Shown: positions 15,280 through 24,769, counted from the stretch's first letter. The stretch is DNA of 64,000 bases from Shimia sp040370365 (GCF_040370365.1 NZ_BAABWQ010000004.1:248001-312000), one strand, 5' to 3'. Numbers and translations are program-made. The notes: generated by a model not told the origin, from the sequence alone.

Positions 15280-16533
15280 CTAGTGCTTTGCCAGCGCGGC
15301 AGTAACTGTGCTCAGGGTCTTTGAGGCACGCGCAACACCACAATCTCGGCAACTTGCAATCAGCATGCTCTCAAACGCCGTAAATATGCGCTGCATGTGG
15401 AAACTTTTGTAGGGGAACACAGCAGAGGAATCCATGTCATGCACAATCAGGGCGTTGTCTGCTTCGAAAACCACCAGATTTCCGTCTCGGTCCTCAGCAC
15501 AATCAATGCCAAAATAGTCCAGACCGATACCATCGGTCAGCGCCTCCAAAGCCTCTTTGTGACGTAGAACGAAGCTGTCATCAAACCCGTTCATCCACGC
15601 CGCCTCCTCTGCCCGCTTTGCGGCAGAGGCGTCCATGTGGGCGTTCAAATACCAAAGGTCCCACTGATCGGAGATGGCCATATGGCAGGGAAAGGCCCGT
15701 CCCTTCACAAACACAATCCGGTGCTTTCTGAAATTTCCATCCTCAGATGCGTAATCGACATACTCTGATACAAAGAACTCAAGCGCCCCTTGCCTTGCCA
15801 AATACCGGCGCAACGCATCAGGCGTTTCCACCTTCTCCAGGCCTGCCCCCGCGTGTGAGCCAACAGGACGGATGATAAACGGATATGTTCCCACCGACCG
15901 CAACAGGCTCAACTCCACTTCATTGCAAACCGCCGGAACGAGGTCCAAGCGCTCTACGCGCTGCGTTTTCGGTAAGCGGAGCCCGTTAACATAGGAAAAG
16001 ATCCCAGCCAAAGCATCACGGTCAAGATTTACGCGGCCTCTCGGAAGGTTCACCGCGCGCGTTCTGGCGATGTCTGTCAACATCTGCACCCGCGAGAAAA
16101 ATGCATCAGCCTGATGAGAATCCGTGGGCACGGCGCAGAACGCCACATCATGGTCAGGCAGAAGATCCACATCCCCATCCAGATTCGGATAGTAGGTGAT
16201 CACTTCGAAATCTGAGTTTTGCAGCAGAAATTCAATTGGTGTGTTGCCGCCAACATGACTCGGCTCTGCAAGCACCAGTACCTTTGGCTGGTCGGTGCCC
16301 CGTCGATTGGTCGAAAACACCCGTTGCCGTTCCAGTGCTTTTGCTTGCCACCGCAGACCCATTTCTTGATTGCCGTAAAGTTGGTCAATCACGGAAAGGT
16401 CCATAAACATGCCGTCCGCATCCTGCGCATGGTGGCATTCGCTGATCAGTTCGTTCCGCAATGGGCGCAAATCGACCCCTTCAAAGGCCATTTTTGTTAG
16501 ACGGGCGAGGCCGAGTCTTTCTTGAGGTTCCAT
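15280..16533 (-). CDS. ATP-grasp (RimK-like) protein of unknown substrate
   Basis: 417 residues from the ATG at 16533, chosen over the longer frame because CAGGAG lies seven bases upstream and the first 20 codons of the long frame look random. The N-terminal ~190 residues contain a Rossmann-like segment (KVLVLAEPSHVGGNTPIEFLLQNSDFEVITYYP). The C-terminal part is an ATP-grasp fold: PFIIRPVGSHAGAGLEKV (Gly-rich ATP loop), FFVSEYVDY, GRAFPCHMAISDQWDLWYLNA and DYFGIDCAEDRDGNLVVFEADNALIVHDMD with metal ligands. ATP-grasp enzymes join a carboxylate to an amine through an acyl phosphate; the substrate here is unknown. It stands alone, so context gives no hint. Confidence 0.7.
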   Translation of the reverse strand: MEPQERLGLARLTKMAFEGVDLRPLRNELISECHHAQDADGMFMDLSVIDQLYGNQEMGLRWQAKALERQRVFSTNRRGTDQPKVLVLAEPSHVGGNTPIEFLLQNSDFEVITYYPNLDGDVDLLPDHDVAFCAVPTDSHQADAFFSRVQMLTDIARTRAVNLPRGRVNLDRDALAGIFSYVNGLRLPKTQRVERLDLVPAVCNEVELSLLRSVGTYPFIIRPVGSHAGAGLEKVETPDALRRYLARQGALEFFVSEYVDYASEDGNFRKHRIVFVKGRAFPCHMAISDQWDLWYLNAHMDASAAKRAEEAAWMNGFDDSFVLRHKEALEALTDGIGLDYFGIDCAEDRDGNLVVFEADNALIVHDMDSSAVFPYKSFHMQRIFTAFESMLIASCRDCGVARASKTLSTVTAALAKH

Positions 16534-16739
16534 TCTGGCTCCTGTCTCTTTTACCCCTCCGGAATCGCAGCATTTGATTAAAGAACAGTGCACTTTTTAC
16601 GGGAACAACTGGCTTGCCTTTGCCAAGTCCGCCTAGCTTACGCGGGCAAAGGTCCCCCGCTCTGCGCACCTGCAGACAGCATATTTTGCACTTGGAAACA
16701 TGGCAAAGAGCTCTCCCAATCGGAGGCCCCGCCCTCGTG

Positions 16740-17207
16740 TTAGAAGCTTGGTTTTGTCAACATCAGCCAGACAATGGCCAACACCGCCCCGAAAGCAGGA
16801 AACCCAAACGCGAACCACCAACTGTAGAGCTTGTGATATCTCGCGGGCAAAGGGACGCCAGCACTCTGAGCGGCAATTGCGAGATCGCGCATCTGCATTT
16901 GCATCCATACAACCGGAAGCCAGAAAGCGCCTACGAGGATGTACAGCGCGAGCGACAAAAGAACCCAACCTTCCAATAACGACCACCCGACTTCACGTGC
17001 CAATAGGTAGCCCGTGATGGGCTGAACAATCGCCGCAGAGGCGGTGAACACCATATCGGCAAACACAACAATACCAGCGACATGCGCGATGAGCTTGGGG
17101 TCTTTACTGCGATTGGACATGACCATGAAAAAGGCTATTCCCGCTCCGGTTCCCAGCAAAACCGTTGCACCAAGGACATGCAAAAAGAGCAGGATTTCAT
17201 AGGTCAT
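16740..17207 (-). CDS. DUF2269 integral membrane protein
   Basis: 155 residues with four predicted transmembrane helices: MTYEILLFLHVLGATVLLGTGAGIAFF, a second around VAGIVVFADMVFTASAAIVQPITGYLLA, a third in GWVLLSLALYILVGAFWLPVVWMQMQM, and WFAFGFPAFGAVLAIVWLML at the end. The LHVLGA and GTGAG pattern is that of DUF2269. The start at 17207 overlaps the stop of the upstream SDR-DoxX gene as ATGA, implying translational coupling. Function unknown; the constant pairing with an SDR-DoxX fusion suggests a membrane redox or quinone-linked complex (inference). Confidence 0.75.
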   Translation of the reverse strand: MTYEILLFLHVLGATVLLGTGAGIAFFMVMSNRSKDPKLIAHVAGIVVFADMVFTASAAIVQPITGYLLAREVGWSLLEGWVLLSLALYILVGAFWLPVVWMQMQMRDLAIAAQSAGVPLPARYHKLYSWWFAFGFPAFGAVLAIVWLMLTKPSF

Positions 17208-18499
17208 CGTTCTTCCATCATAAGCCATACCAAGCCCGCAAGCGTCATCCCTGGCAGCACTTTGACCATGGGCCCCAGCGGGTCTGCCCACAGATCGGTC
17301 GCGACAAAAGGACTGCCGATCAGATAACCGCTCGACAGACCAAGCATTCCCAGCGCGGCATACCGCGTCAACGGTCTCCACAAGATCGCGACACCCAAAA
17401 GGACATCAGCAACCGCGCCGCCAAAAACAGTTGGGACAATCAACCAAGAGGCCACGACACGGTCAGTCAGAACCGACATTGCGCGCGCCGGATCAATGAG
17501 CGTTATCAACCCGGATAGAAACCAAAAAATCGACAGCGTGGCAATTGCGAGGGGGAGCGCGACGTACGCACGGGAAAACAGGCGTTCTTGGCGGGTTGCC
17601 GGCAATAGAGCCAGTGTTTCATCCAGTGATCGACAAGAGCGACCGCCGGCTGTCTCCCATGCGTGTGGGTCGCCGCAAACGCCATCCGCAAGTGTCACAA
17701 GAGCGGTGGTTCGAAGTGGTGAACGCCATCCCAGATGACCAAACAAGTCGGCAATTTTACCCAACGCGAAAACAACGCGCGCCGGAATGGTCGGACAAGC
17801 AACCGCGTCCGACCACCCTTGCCATTTGCGAACCTTTGCAAGCACTTCCGGGAAACTGTGAGACTCACGTTCCGTGAGATCCGCCGTGGTGCCCGAAGGT
17901 ATTTGCCCCCGCGCTGATGCGACAACCGCATCGGCAACATCTCCAACATAGACAGTCTGAATCTGTGCGTTTGGCAAAACACGAGGCTGGATCAGGGGCA
18001 GCGCAGAAGCCGCTCGAAGAAGGGCAGTCCCCCCGTAAGCCTCATGCGACAATACCAGCGTGGGCCTCAGGACAACCCAGTTCTCAAGGCGAGAAGAGAG
18101 TATTCCGTCCCCTTGGGCTTTCGTGCGCAAGAACGCCGTCGAGGCCGTTTCAGTCACACCAGCGGCGGAAATTTGAACAACCCGCACGGGCAACAATGCT
18201 GCAGCGTCTGCGAGGCGCGTCAACGCCGTCACATGTATGGCTTCAAGGTCATCCTTTGCGCCGTCTTGCAGGGCGCCTGACGCATTCACAACCACATCGA
18301 CACCTTCGAGCATCACCAACCACTCCTCGGTTGTGATGGTGGGGATGTCGCGAATAATCCATTCCGCAGCTGGAGCAGCGACACGCGCGGACCGCAGAGA
18401 TCGCCCAACGCCAATAACCTCAAAGCCCGCCTCGGAAAGTGCCCGCACACAGGCATGCCCGATCAAGCCATACCCGCCAAGAACAATCGCTTTGGGCAT
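17204..18499 (-). CDS. NAD(P)-binding SDR-DoxX fusion membrane protein
   Basis: 431 residues. Residues 1 to about 290 form an atypical extended SDR/NmrA-like domain with the nucleotide loop GGYGLIGHACVRAL near the N-terminus, VVNASGAL, and a strand ending VVQISAAGV, but no clear YxxxK. Residues about 300-430 hold four transmembrane helices (ALPLAIATLSIFWFLSGLITLI; VFGGAVADVLLGVAILW; YAALGMLGLSSGYLIG; VLPGMTLAGLVWLMM) of the DoxX-like type. The start at 18499 is chosen for AAAAGGAAACGGA upstream. It overlaps the DUF2269 gene by four bases. A membrane-tethered oxidoreductase is likely; its substrate is unknown. Confidence 0.75.
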   Translation of the reverse strand: MPKAIVLGGYGLIGHACVRALSEAGFEVIGVGRSLRSARVAAPAAEWIIRDIPTITTEEWLVMLEGVDVVVNASGALQDGAKDDLEAIHVTALTRLADAAALLPVRVVQISAAGVTETASTAFLRTKAQGDGILSSRLENWVVLRPTLVLSHEAYGGTALLRAASALPLIQPRVLPNAQIQTVYVGDVADAVVASARGQIPSGTTADLTERESHSFPEVLAKVRKWQGWSDAVACPTIPARVVFALGKIADLFGHLGWRSPLRTTALVTLADGVCGDPHAWETAGGRSCRSLDETLALLPATRQERLFSRAYVALPLAIATLSIFWFLSGLITLIDPARAMSVLTDRVVASWLIVPTVFGGAVADVLLGVAILWRPLTRYAALGMLGLSSGYLIGSPFVATDLWADPLGPMVKVLPGMTLAGLVWLMMEER

Positions 18500-18734
18500 T
18501 CCGTTTCCTTTTCCATTCCGCAACCCGACATGCCGCCCATTGCTAAAAAGCCTTAGACTTCTGCGTTTTCTCTGCTCAGAAGCCAGAAATAGAAGTGCAC
18601 CCATCACAATCTCAAAACATGTAACTTTGAGACTATTTTTCCGGCGCCCTCACCTTCCTTTGACAAGAGTTAGATAGAAAAATCAAATTCCCGTCGAGGT
18701 GGAATACAACAAGCTCTGGCCCAGCGCTTCAAAG

Positions 18735-18766
18735 AAAAAGCGCGCCACCGATAGGGACGCGCTTTT
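18735..18766 (-). terminator. Terminator of lon
   Basis: AAAGCGCG...CGCGCTTTT stem with a 13-base loop and T-rich flanks on both strands, lying just after the lon stop; it can work in both directions. Confidence 0.8.
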
Positions 18767-18789
18767 CATTGTTGGTAAATGTGAAACGA

Positions 18790-21192
18790 TCAATGCGCGG
18801 TGGCGCCAGCGCTTTCTTCTTTCTTGAGCGCAGCCGCCGCAGCTTCTTCAGCCGCCTCGTCCCACTCAATCGCTTCAGGCTCCTCTGTCAGCGCCAGCTT
18901 CAGCACCTCAGACACGTGCTTCACTGCGATGATTTCCAGACCGTCTTTCACGTTGTCCGGAATGTCCGCGAGATCTTTCTCGTTCTCCTCAGGGATCAGA
19001 ACCGTTTTGATGCCCCCACGCAGGGCTGCAAGCAACTTCTCTTTCAGACCACCAATAGGCATCGCGTTGCCACGCAAGGACACTTCGCCAGTCATCGCGA
19101 TGTCTTTGCGCACCGGAATACCGGTCAGCACAGACACAATTGACGTCACCATCGCAAGACCTGCAGACGGGCCGTCCTTTGGCGTTGCGCCATCCGGCAC
19201 GTGCACGTGGATGTCGATCTTATCAAAAACCGTTGGTTTCACGCCGATTTTCGGGCTGATCGAACGCACGTAAGAAGACGCCGCATCAATCGACTCTTTC
19301 ATCACGTCGCCCAGCTTACCGGTGGTTTTCATACGGCCTTTGCCGGGCAGATTCAGACCCTCAATGTGCAGCAAATCACCGCCCACGCTGGTCCACGCAA
19401 GACCGGTGACAACACCCACTTGGCTCTCGTCCTCAGCCAGACCATAGCGGAACTTCTTCACCCCAAGGAAATCATCCAGATTGTCCTCTGTGACAGACAC
19501 GGTTTCCGCATCGCCTTTGACAATCTTGGTCACAGCCTTACGGGTCAGCTTGGCTAGCTCGCGCTCTAGGTTCCGCACACCTGCTTCACGGGTATAAGTG
19601 CGCACAATCTCTTGGATCGCCTCATCAGACACTTCAAACTCGCCCTTTTTCAGGCCGTGGTTCTTGATCTGCTTGTCGATCAGGTGCTGACGCGCAATCT
19701 CGCGCTTCTCGTCTTCGGTGTAGCCCGCAAGCGAAATGATCTCCATCCGGTCCAGCAGTGGGCCCGGCATGTTGTAGGAGTTTGCTGTGGTCAGGAACAT
19801 CACGTTGGACAGATCGTATTCCACCTCAAGGTAGTGATCCACAAAAGTGCCGTTCTGTTCAGGGTCCAGAACCTCAAGCATTGCCGATGCTGGATCCCCA
19901 CGGAAATCCTGCCCCATCTTGTCGATCTCATCGAGCAATATTAGCGGGTTGGTGGTTTTCGCCTTTTTAAGCGCCTGAATGATCTTGCCCGGCATGGAGC
20001 CGATGTACGTCCGACGGTGGCCACGAATTTCGCTTTCATCACGCACGCCGCCCAACGAAATACGGATAAATTCACGTCCGGTCGCTTTCGCCACAGACTT
20101 CCCGAGCGAGGTCTTACCAACACCGGGAGGGCCCACAAGGCAAAGGATCGGGCCTTTCAGCTTGCTTGAACGTTGTTGCACAGCAAGATATTCAACGATG
20201 CGCTCTTTGACTTTCTCCAGACCATAGTGGTCTGTATCCAACACGGCCTGCGCCGCGTTCAGGTCTTTCTTGACCCGGCCACGCTTGTTCCATGGAATGG
20301 ACAGCATCCAATCCAAATAGTTGCGCACAACGGTCGCTTCAGCACTCATCGGGCTCATGTTTTTGAGCTTCTTGAGTTCAGCATCGGCTTTTTCTTTGGC
20401 TTCTTTGGAAAGCTTGGTCTTGCCGATCTTGTCCTCAAGCTCCGCAATTTCGCCCTCGCCCTCTTCGCCGTCACCCAGCTCCTTCTGAATGGCTTTCATT
20501 TGCTCATTCAGATAGTACTCGCGCTGCGTCTTCTCCATTTGGGTTTTGACCCGGGTCTTGATCTTCTTCTCGACCTGCAGAACGCTCATCTCGCCCTGCA
20601 TCAGGCCATAGACCTTCTCCAGACGCTCGCTCACAGACAGCGTTTCTAGAAGCTCTTGCTTCTCGTTCACCTCGATACCGAGGTGGCCCGCAACCAAATC
20701 CGCCAAACGCGCAGGTTCACTTGCTTCTTCCACAGCGCTCAGCGCTTCTTCGGGGATGTTTTTCTTGACCTTAGAATAGCGTTCAAACTCGTCGCCAACA
20801 GAGCGCAACAGCGCTTCAATGGTGGCGGCATCGCCGGGCATTTCATCCAACGGTTCCGCACGCGCTTCAAAGAAGTCATCGTTTTCGAGGAAGTCGGTGA
20901 TTGTCACACGGCTTTGACCTTCGACCAGCACCTTGACGGTGCCATCGGGCAATTTCAGAAGCTGCAGCACATTGGCCAAAACACCAACGCGATAGATGCC
21001 ATCCATCGTTGGATCATCGTCCGCCGGGTCGATCTGACTGGACAGCAAGATCTGTTTGTCGTCAGCCATCACTTCTTCGAGCGCGCGGACCGACTTTTCC
21101 CGCCCCACAAACAGCGGCACAATCATATGTGGGAAGACCACAATATCGCGCAGAGGCAGCACAGGATAAGACGTGTTGAGAGGCTCAGTCAT
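18790..21192 (-). CDS. lon: ATP-dependent protease Lon
   Basis: 800 residues from the ATG at 21192, which has AAGGAATACTC just upstream; the in-frame ATG seven codons earlier has none. The N-terminal substrate-binding domain starts YPVLPLRDIVVFPHMIVPLFVGRE. The AAA+ module has Walker A GPPGVGKT near residue 353 and Walker B LILLDEIDK. The serine-lysine protease domain has PKDGPSAGLAM with catalytic Ser676 and a Lys in the following LRGNAMPIGGLKEKLLAA region. It degrades damaged and regulatory proteins in the cytosol. A heat-shock-type promoter lies about 80 bases upstream. The length matches E. coli Lon. Confidence 0.98.
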   Translation of the reverse strand: MTEPLNTSYPVLPLRDIVVFPHMIVPLFVGREKSVRALEEVMADDKQILLSSQIDPADDDPTMDGIYRVGVLANVLQLLKLPDGTVKVLVEGQSRVTITDFLENDDFFEARAEPLDEMPGDAATIEALLRSVGDEFERYSKVKKNIPEEALSAVEEASEPARLADLVAGHLGIEVNEKQELLETLSVSERLEKVYGLMQGEMSVLQVEKKIKTRVKTQMEKTQREYYLNEQMKAIQKELGDGEEGEGEIAELEDKIGKTKLSKEAKEKADAELKKLKNMSPMSAEATVVRNYLDWMLSIPWNKRGRVKKDLNAAQAVLDTDHYGLEKVKERIVEYLAVQQRSSKLKGPILCLVGPPGVGKTSLGKSVAKATGREFIRISLGGVRDESEIRGHRRTYIGSMPGKIIQALKKAKTTNPLILLDEIDKMGQDFRGDPASAMLEVLDPEQNGTFVDHYLEVEYDLSNVMFLTTANSYNMPGPLLDRMEIISLAGYTEDEKREIARQHLIDKQIKNHGLKKGEFEVSDEAIQEIVRTYTREAGVRNLERELAKLTRKAVTKIVKGDAETVSVTEDNLDDFLGVKKFRYGLAEDESQVGVVTGLAWTSVGGDLLHIEGLNLPGKGRMKTTGKLGDVMKESIDAASSYVRSISPKIGVKPTVFDKIDIHVHVPDGATPKDGPSAGLAMVTSIVSVLTGIPVRKDIAMTGEVSLRGNAMPIGGLKEKLLAALRGGIKTVLIPEENEKDLADIPDNVKDGLEIIAVKHVSEVLKLALTEEPEAIEWDEAAEEAAAAALKKEESAGATAH

Positions 21193-21273
21193 GAGTATTC
21201 CTTGTATTAGCAAAGCGACACCGGTCCCATATTTGGCAACCGCTCGGCCACTTTCCGTTTCCTCGGCTTATTG

Positions 21274-21302
21274 ATTTGGGGCCGCTGGCCTCCGCTTTCA
21301 AC
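21274..21302 (-). promoter_or_regulatory. RpoH (sigma-32) type promoter of lon
   Basis: On the minus strand GTTGAAAG, a spacer, then CCCCAAAT; TTGAAA and CCCCAAAT are 14 bases apart. The RpoH consensus is CTTGAAA-N11-15-CCCCATnT. Position 80-110 bases before lon fits. The rest of 21193-21494 has no gene. Confidence 0.75.
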
Positions 21303-21494
21303 AGCGTGTTGTTGGTTGGAACACACAATGCCTTTACAGAGCGTGAGGAACAAGGCGCGAAAAGGGATAGATGCGAAAAAATATCGAGCTTGTGCGGCGC
21401 GAAAGAGAGCTGCGCCTTTCGAAAATCCAGCGATAGCGCTTTCAATCTGCACCACAAGACATCATTTCTTTTGCGAACAGTAACGCAATTCCGC

Positions 21495-22361
21495 CTAGTG
21501 CAGCTTCCAAACGCCATTCTTGCGCACAAAAAGCTGCTTTGTGAGCGGATAGGCCAGTTCGCCTTCGATATCGGACGCGAGCTTGCGCAAATCTGCCACT
21601 GCACTCGCGTCGCGACCGTCCACGACCAAAACCAAATCCCGCGCTAGCACAGCAACAACCACTTCGCCAAACGCCTCTTCAAACGGCACCCACACACGCG
21701 GCACCACGAGCAGGCTGGCCACATAGGTGTCGTCGGGCAGCGACAGCATGTAAATACGTTGCCCTGTGATCTCCGGCACGCCAACGGCAACATCCGTGTT
21801 GCGCAAAGCGATTCCAAAAGCCTCGGTTTGGGTGAGCCCGCTTGCCCGCAACTTGTCCGCAGTGACAATCGCAACATGTTCCGGGCTGTCTTCGGCCAGA
21901 AAAACCGCCAGTTCTCCTGGCAAGGGCAAGGTTGGTGCCTCCGCTCCGAGGACCTCAAGAAAATCTCTGGTGCGCACCAACAAGCGCAACCCACCTTTGT
22001 CCAAAACGGTATCGGACGTGGCAGACTGAGAGGCGCCCAGTCCCACCATAATATAGCGGTCAATCAGCGCCTCTTGCTCCGCAAGTGAACTCTCCTGTTG
22101 AAGCTGCGCAGCCAAATTGTGCGGAAAAAACACCTGGTGCTCACCAGTCTCTGTCGTCAGTGTGACGGCCCAATTTTCGGTGTCGATCTCCACCGTGCCA
22201 AAACGCTCCAATCTTGTCGAAACGGCATAGGCGGTGTCCTCCAATGTCTGGATTGGCGCAGCCTCCGCCACCGCAGATTGCCCTGTCGCAGCCAGCGCTG
22301 CGAAGAGCAGAAGCGCGCACATATTCCGCGAAAACAATCGCTCAATATTTAAGAAAAACAA
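21495..22361 (-). CDS. Exported DUF1444 protein
   Basis: 288 residues from a TTG with AGGAAG seven bases upstream; an ATG 13 codons in (22322) gives a more typical signal peptide but a weaker binding site. The hydrophobic segment MCALLLFAALAATGQSAVA is followed by the DUF1444 core: LRLLVRTRDFLEVLG, LAVFLAEDSPEHVAIVTADKLRASGLTQTEAFGIALRN, IYMLSLPDDTYVASLLVVPRVW and VVVAVLARDLVLVVDGRD. DUF1444 proteins such as Bacillus YtpQ are usually cytosolic, so the exported form is notable. Function unknown. It is upstream of lon on the same strand but separated by the heat-shock promoter. Confidence 0.75.
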   Translation of the reverse strand: MFFLNIERLFSRNMCALLLFAALAATGQSAVAEAAPIQTLEDTAYAVSTRLERFGTVEIDTENWAVTLTTETGEHQVFFPHNLAAQLQQESSLAEQEALIDRYIMVGLGASQSATSDTVLDKGGLRLLVRTRDFLEVLGAEAPTLPLPGELAVFLAEDSPEHVAIVTADKLRASGLTQTEAFGIALRNTDVAVGVPEITGQRIYMLSLPDDTYVASLLVVPRVWVPFEEAFGEVVVAVLARDLVLVVDGRDASAVADLRKLASDIEGELAYPLTKQLFVRKNGVWKLH

Positions 22362-22453
22362 ACTAACTTCCTAAAAATCATAGCGAATTCTTCATCCAAA
22401 TCACGGCAAAATCAATCTTAAGGCGAGCATTACCAGATCGTTAAATTCAGTCA

Positions 22454-22612
22454 ATGGACAACACGCGGCTCCAACCACCATATCGATATCGCGCCTTGCG
22501 GATCGGCTCCCGACTGCACGACCACCTGGACCCCAACCGCTTCCGCCGCCTGACCCTACTTGTGTTGGTACTCGCCGGGGTGAACCTGCTGCGCAAAGGA
22601 ATGATGGGTTGA
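22454..22612 (+). pseudogene. C-terminal remnant of a TSUP (TauE/SafE) permease
   Basis: A 52-codon frame whose product ends RFRRLTLLVLVLAGVNLLRKGMMG. This resembles the last helix and tail of sulfite exporter TauE/SafE family permeases, including the preceding IGSRLHDHLDPN linker. An in-frame TAA at 22442 removes the rest, and no other part of such a gene is near. It could instead be a small single-helix membrane protein; there is no good ribosome binding site. Confidence 0.5.
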
Positions 22613-22621
22613 CCGCCGTTT

Positions 22622-23752
22622 TTACAGCGGCTCGATGTCTCCGATCGCCTGCACCTCGTGGAATTGCTTTTCCCAAGCATCAAAGGTGCCCGCGGCAATC
22701 GCCTCACGCATCTCCTGCATGATCTGCTGAAAGTAGTGCAGGTTGTGCCACGTCAACAGCATGCCGGATATCATCTCGTTGCTGCGGAACACGTGGTGCA
22801 AATAAGCACGTGAATAGTTCTGACAGGCTGGACATGTGCAGGCTTCATCCAGTGGCCGCGGGTCATCCGCATGGCGCGCGTTTTTGATGTTCACAACCCC
22901 GCGGCGCGTAAACACCTGTCCTGTGCGGCCAGAGCGGGACGGCAGCACACAATCCATCATATCAATGCCGCGCTTCACAGCGCCGACAATATCACCCGGC
23001 TTGCCCACCCCCATCAGATAGCGTGGCTTATCCACCGGCAGCATATCCGGCGCGTAATCCAGACAGCCAAACATCTTTTCCTGCCCCTCGCCCACGGCCA
23101 GACCGCCCACAGCATAACCGTCAAAGCCAATCTCTTTCAGGGCCTCCGCACTCTCTTCGCGGAAATCCTGCTCCAGCCCGCCTTGCTGAATGCCAAACAG
23201 CGCATGACCGGGCCGATCTCCAAAGGCATCACGCGAACGCTGTGCCCACCGCATGGACAACCGCATACTCTCGGCAATCCGATCCCGATCCGCAGGCAAC
23301 GCCGGGCATTCGTCAAAGCACATGACAATGTCACTGCCGAGCAGCTTTTGGATCTCCATCGACCGCTCGGGAGTCAGCGCGTGTTTGGACCCATCAATAT
23401 GGCTCTTAAACGTCACGCCTTCCTCTGTCAGCTTGCGCAATTCAGCGAGGCTCATCACCTGAAAACCGCCGCTGTCTGTCAGGATCGGCCGCTCCCAGTT
23501 CATGAACTTATGCAAGCCGCCCAAATTTGAGATCCTCTCAGCCGTCGGCCGCAGCATCAAATGGTAGGTATTTCCGAGCAAAATATCCGCCCCAGTCGCG
23601 CGCACGCTCTCTGGCATCATCGCTTTCACCGTGGCCGCTGTGCCCACAGGCATAAACGCTGGCGTGCGGATGTCCCCGCGTGGTGTGTTGATCACCCCGG
23701 TGCGCGCTTTGCCGTCTGTGGCGTTGAGCGAAAATGAGAATTTCTGCGACAT
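22622..23752 (-). CDS. tgt: tRNA-guanine transglycosylase
   Basis: 376 residues from the ATG at 23752 (MSQKFSFSLNATDG), which matches the family start better than the longer frame. It exchanges guanine-34 for preQ1 in tRNAs for Asp, Asn, His and Tyr during queuosine synthesis. Landmarks are TDSGGFQ with Asp93, GGLAVGEGQEKM, the second catalytic region VDCVLPSR-like (MMDCVLPSRSGRTG) and the zinc site CTCPACQNYSRAYLHH. Its stop is 10 bases from the TSUP remnant stop (convergent). It is divergent from the SPFH gene. No queA is in the window. Confidence 0.97.
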   Translation of the reverse strand: MSQKFSFSLNATDGKARTGVINTPRGDIRTPAFMPVGTAATVKAMMPESVRATGADILLGNTYHLMLRPTAERISNLGGLHKFMNWERPILTDSGGFQVMSLAELRKLTEEGVTFKSHIDGSKHALTPERSMEIQKLLGSDIVMCFDECPALPADRDRIAESMRLSMRWAQRSRDAFGDRPGHALFGIQQGGLEQDFREESAEALKEIGFDGYAVGGLAVGEGQEKMFGCLDYAPDMLPVDKPRYLMGVGKPGDIVGAVKRGIDMMDCVLPSRSGRTGQVFTRRGVVNIKNARHADDPRPLDEACTCPACQNYSRAYLHHVFRSNEMISGMLLTWHNLHYFQQIMQEMREAIAAGTFDAWEKQFHEVQAIGDIEPL

Positions 23753-23880
23753 TCGGAACCTGTTCGGGAAAAATTTGACAAAGTTCCCCTTCCTTACGCC
23801 TTCAGTTCTGGCTTGTAAAACATCTGTCAGCCGCCATATTGCAACCCAAGGAAATACCAACGTTTTTGAGGGGGTCTGTC

Positions 23881-24765
23881 GTGAGCGAAGACTTTATTTT
23901 GAGCCTTTTGTCAGAAAACATCGTCCTTTTGCTAGCGGCCGTTTTCTTGGTTGTTGTGGTGCTGAAAGGCGTACGCATCGTGCCGCAATCGGAGAAACAT
24001 GTGGTGGAACGCTTTGGCCGACTGCACTCGGTGCTTGGCCCTGGCATCAACTTTGTGGTGCCGTTTCTGGATGTCGTGCGTCACCAGATTTCCATCCTGG
24101 AACGCCAACTGCCCAACGCCACCCAAGACGCAATCACCAAAGACAACGTGCTGGTGCAGATCGACACCTCCGTCTTCTACCGCATTCTTGAACCAGAAAA
24201 GACGGTCTACCGCATCCGCGATGTTGATGGCGCCATCTCCACCACTGTGGCCGGCATCGTGCGCGCCAACATCGGCAAGATGGATCTGGACGAAGTGCAA
24301 TCCAATCGCGCAAGCCTGATCGATTCCATCCAGCAAAGCGTAGAAACAGCCGTAGACGACTGGGGCATTGAAGTGACCCGTGCCGAAATCCTCGATGTGA
24401 ACCTTGATCAGGCCACCCGCGACGCGATGCTGCAACAGCTCAACGCCGAACGCGCCCGTCGCGCGCAGGTCACCGAAGCGGAAGGCACAAAACGTTCTGT
24501 GGAGCTGCAAGCAGACGCAGAACTCTACGCTGCCGAACAAACCGCCAAAGCACGCCGTATCAGTGCAGACGCCGAAGCTTATGCAACCGAGGTTGTCGCC
24601 AAAGCCATCAAAGAGAACGGCATTGAGGCGGCGCAATACCAAGTGGCGCTCAAGCAGGTTGAGGCGCTGAACGCACTTGGCAAGGGTGAGGGCAAACAGA
24701 CCATTGTGCTGCCAGCCGCCGCGCTCGAAGCCTTTGGCGATGCCTTCAAACTTCTGAAAGGATAA
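23881..24765 (+). CDS. SPFH/stomatin-family membrane protein
   Basis: 294 residues from GTG at 23881, with GAGGGGGT upstream; the longer TTG start at 23839 lacks support. One N-terminal transmembrane helix (ENIVLLLAAVFLVVVVLKGVRIV) is followed by the SPFH/Band 7 domain (VPQSEKHVVERFGRLHSVLGPGINFVVPFLD ... TKDNVLVQIDTSVFYRI) and a long Ala/Glu-rich coiled coil (ARRAQVTEAEGTKRSVELQADAELYAAEQTAKARRISADAEAYATEV). It is QmcA/stomatin-like. Such proteins form cage-like membrane microdomains and pair with NfeD; the nfeD gene follows at four bases. Its role is in membrane organisation or FtsH-type quality control (family knowledge). Confidence 0.9.
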   Translation: MSEDFILSLLSENIVLLLAAVFLVVVVLKGVRIVPQSEKHVVERFGRLHSVLGPGINFVVPFLDVVRHQISILERQLPNATQDAITKDNVLVQIDTSVFYRILEPEKTVYRIRDVDGAISTTVAGIVRANIGKMDLDEVQSNRASLIDSIQQSVETAVDDWGIEVTRAEILDVNLDQATRDAMLQQLNAERARRAQVTEAEGTKRSVELQADAELYAAEQTAKARRISADAEAYATEVVAKAIKENGIEAAQYQVALKQVEALNALGKGEGKQTIVLPAAALEAFGDAFKLLKG

Positions 24766-24769
24766 AACG

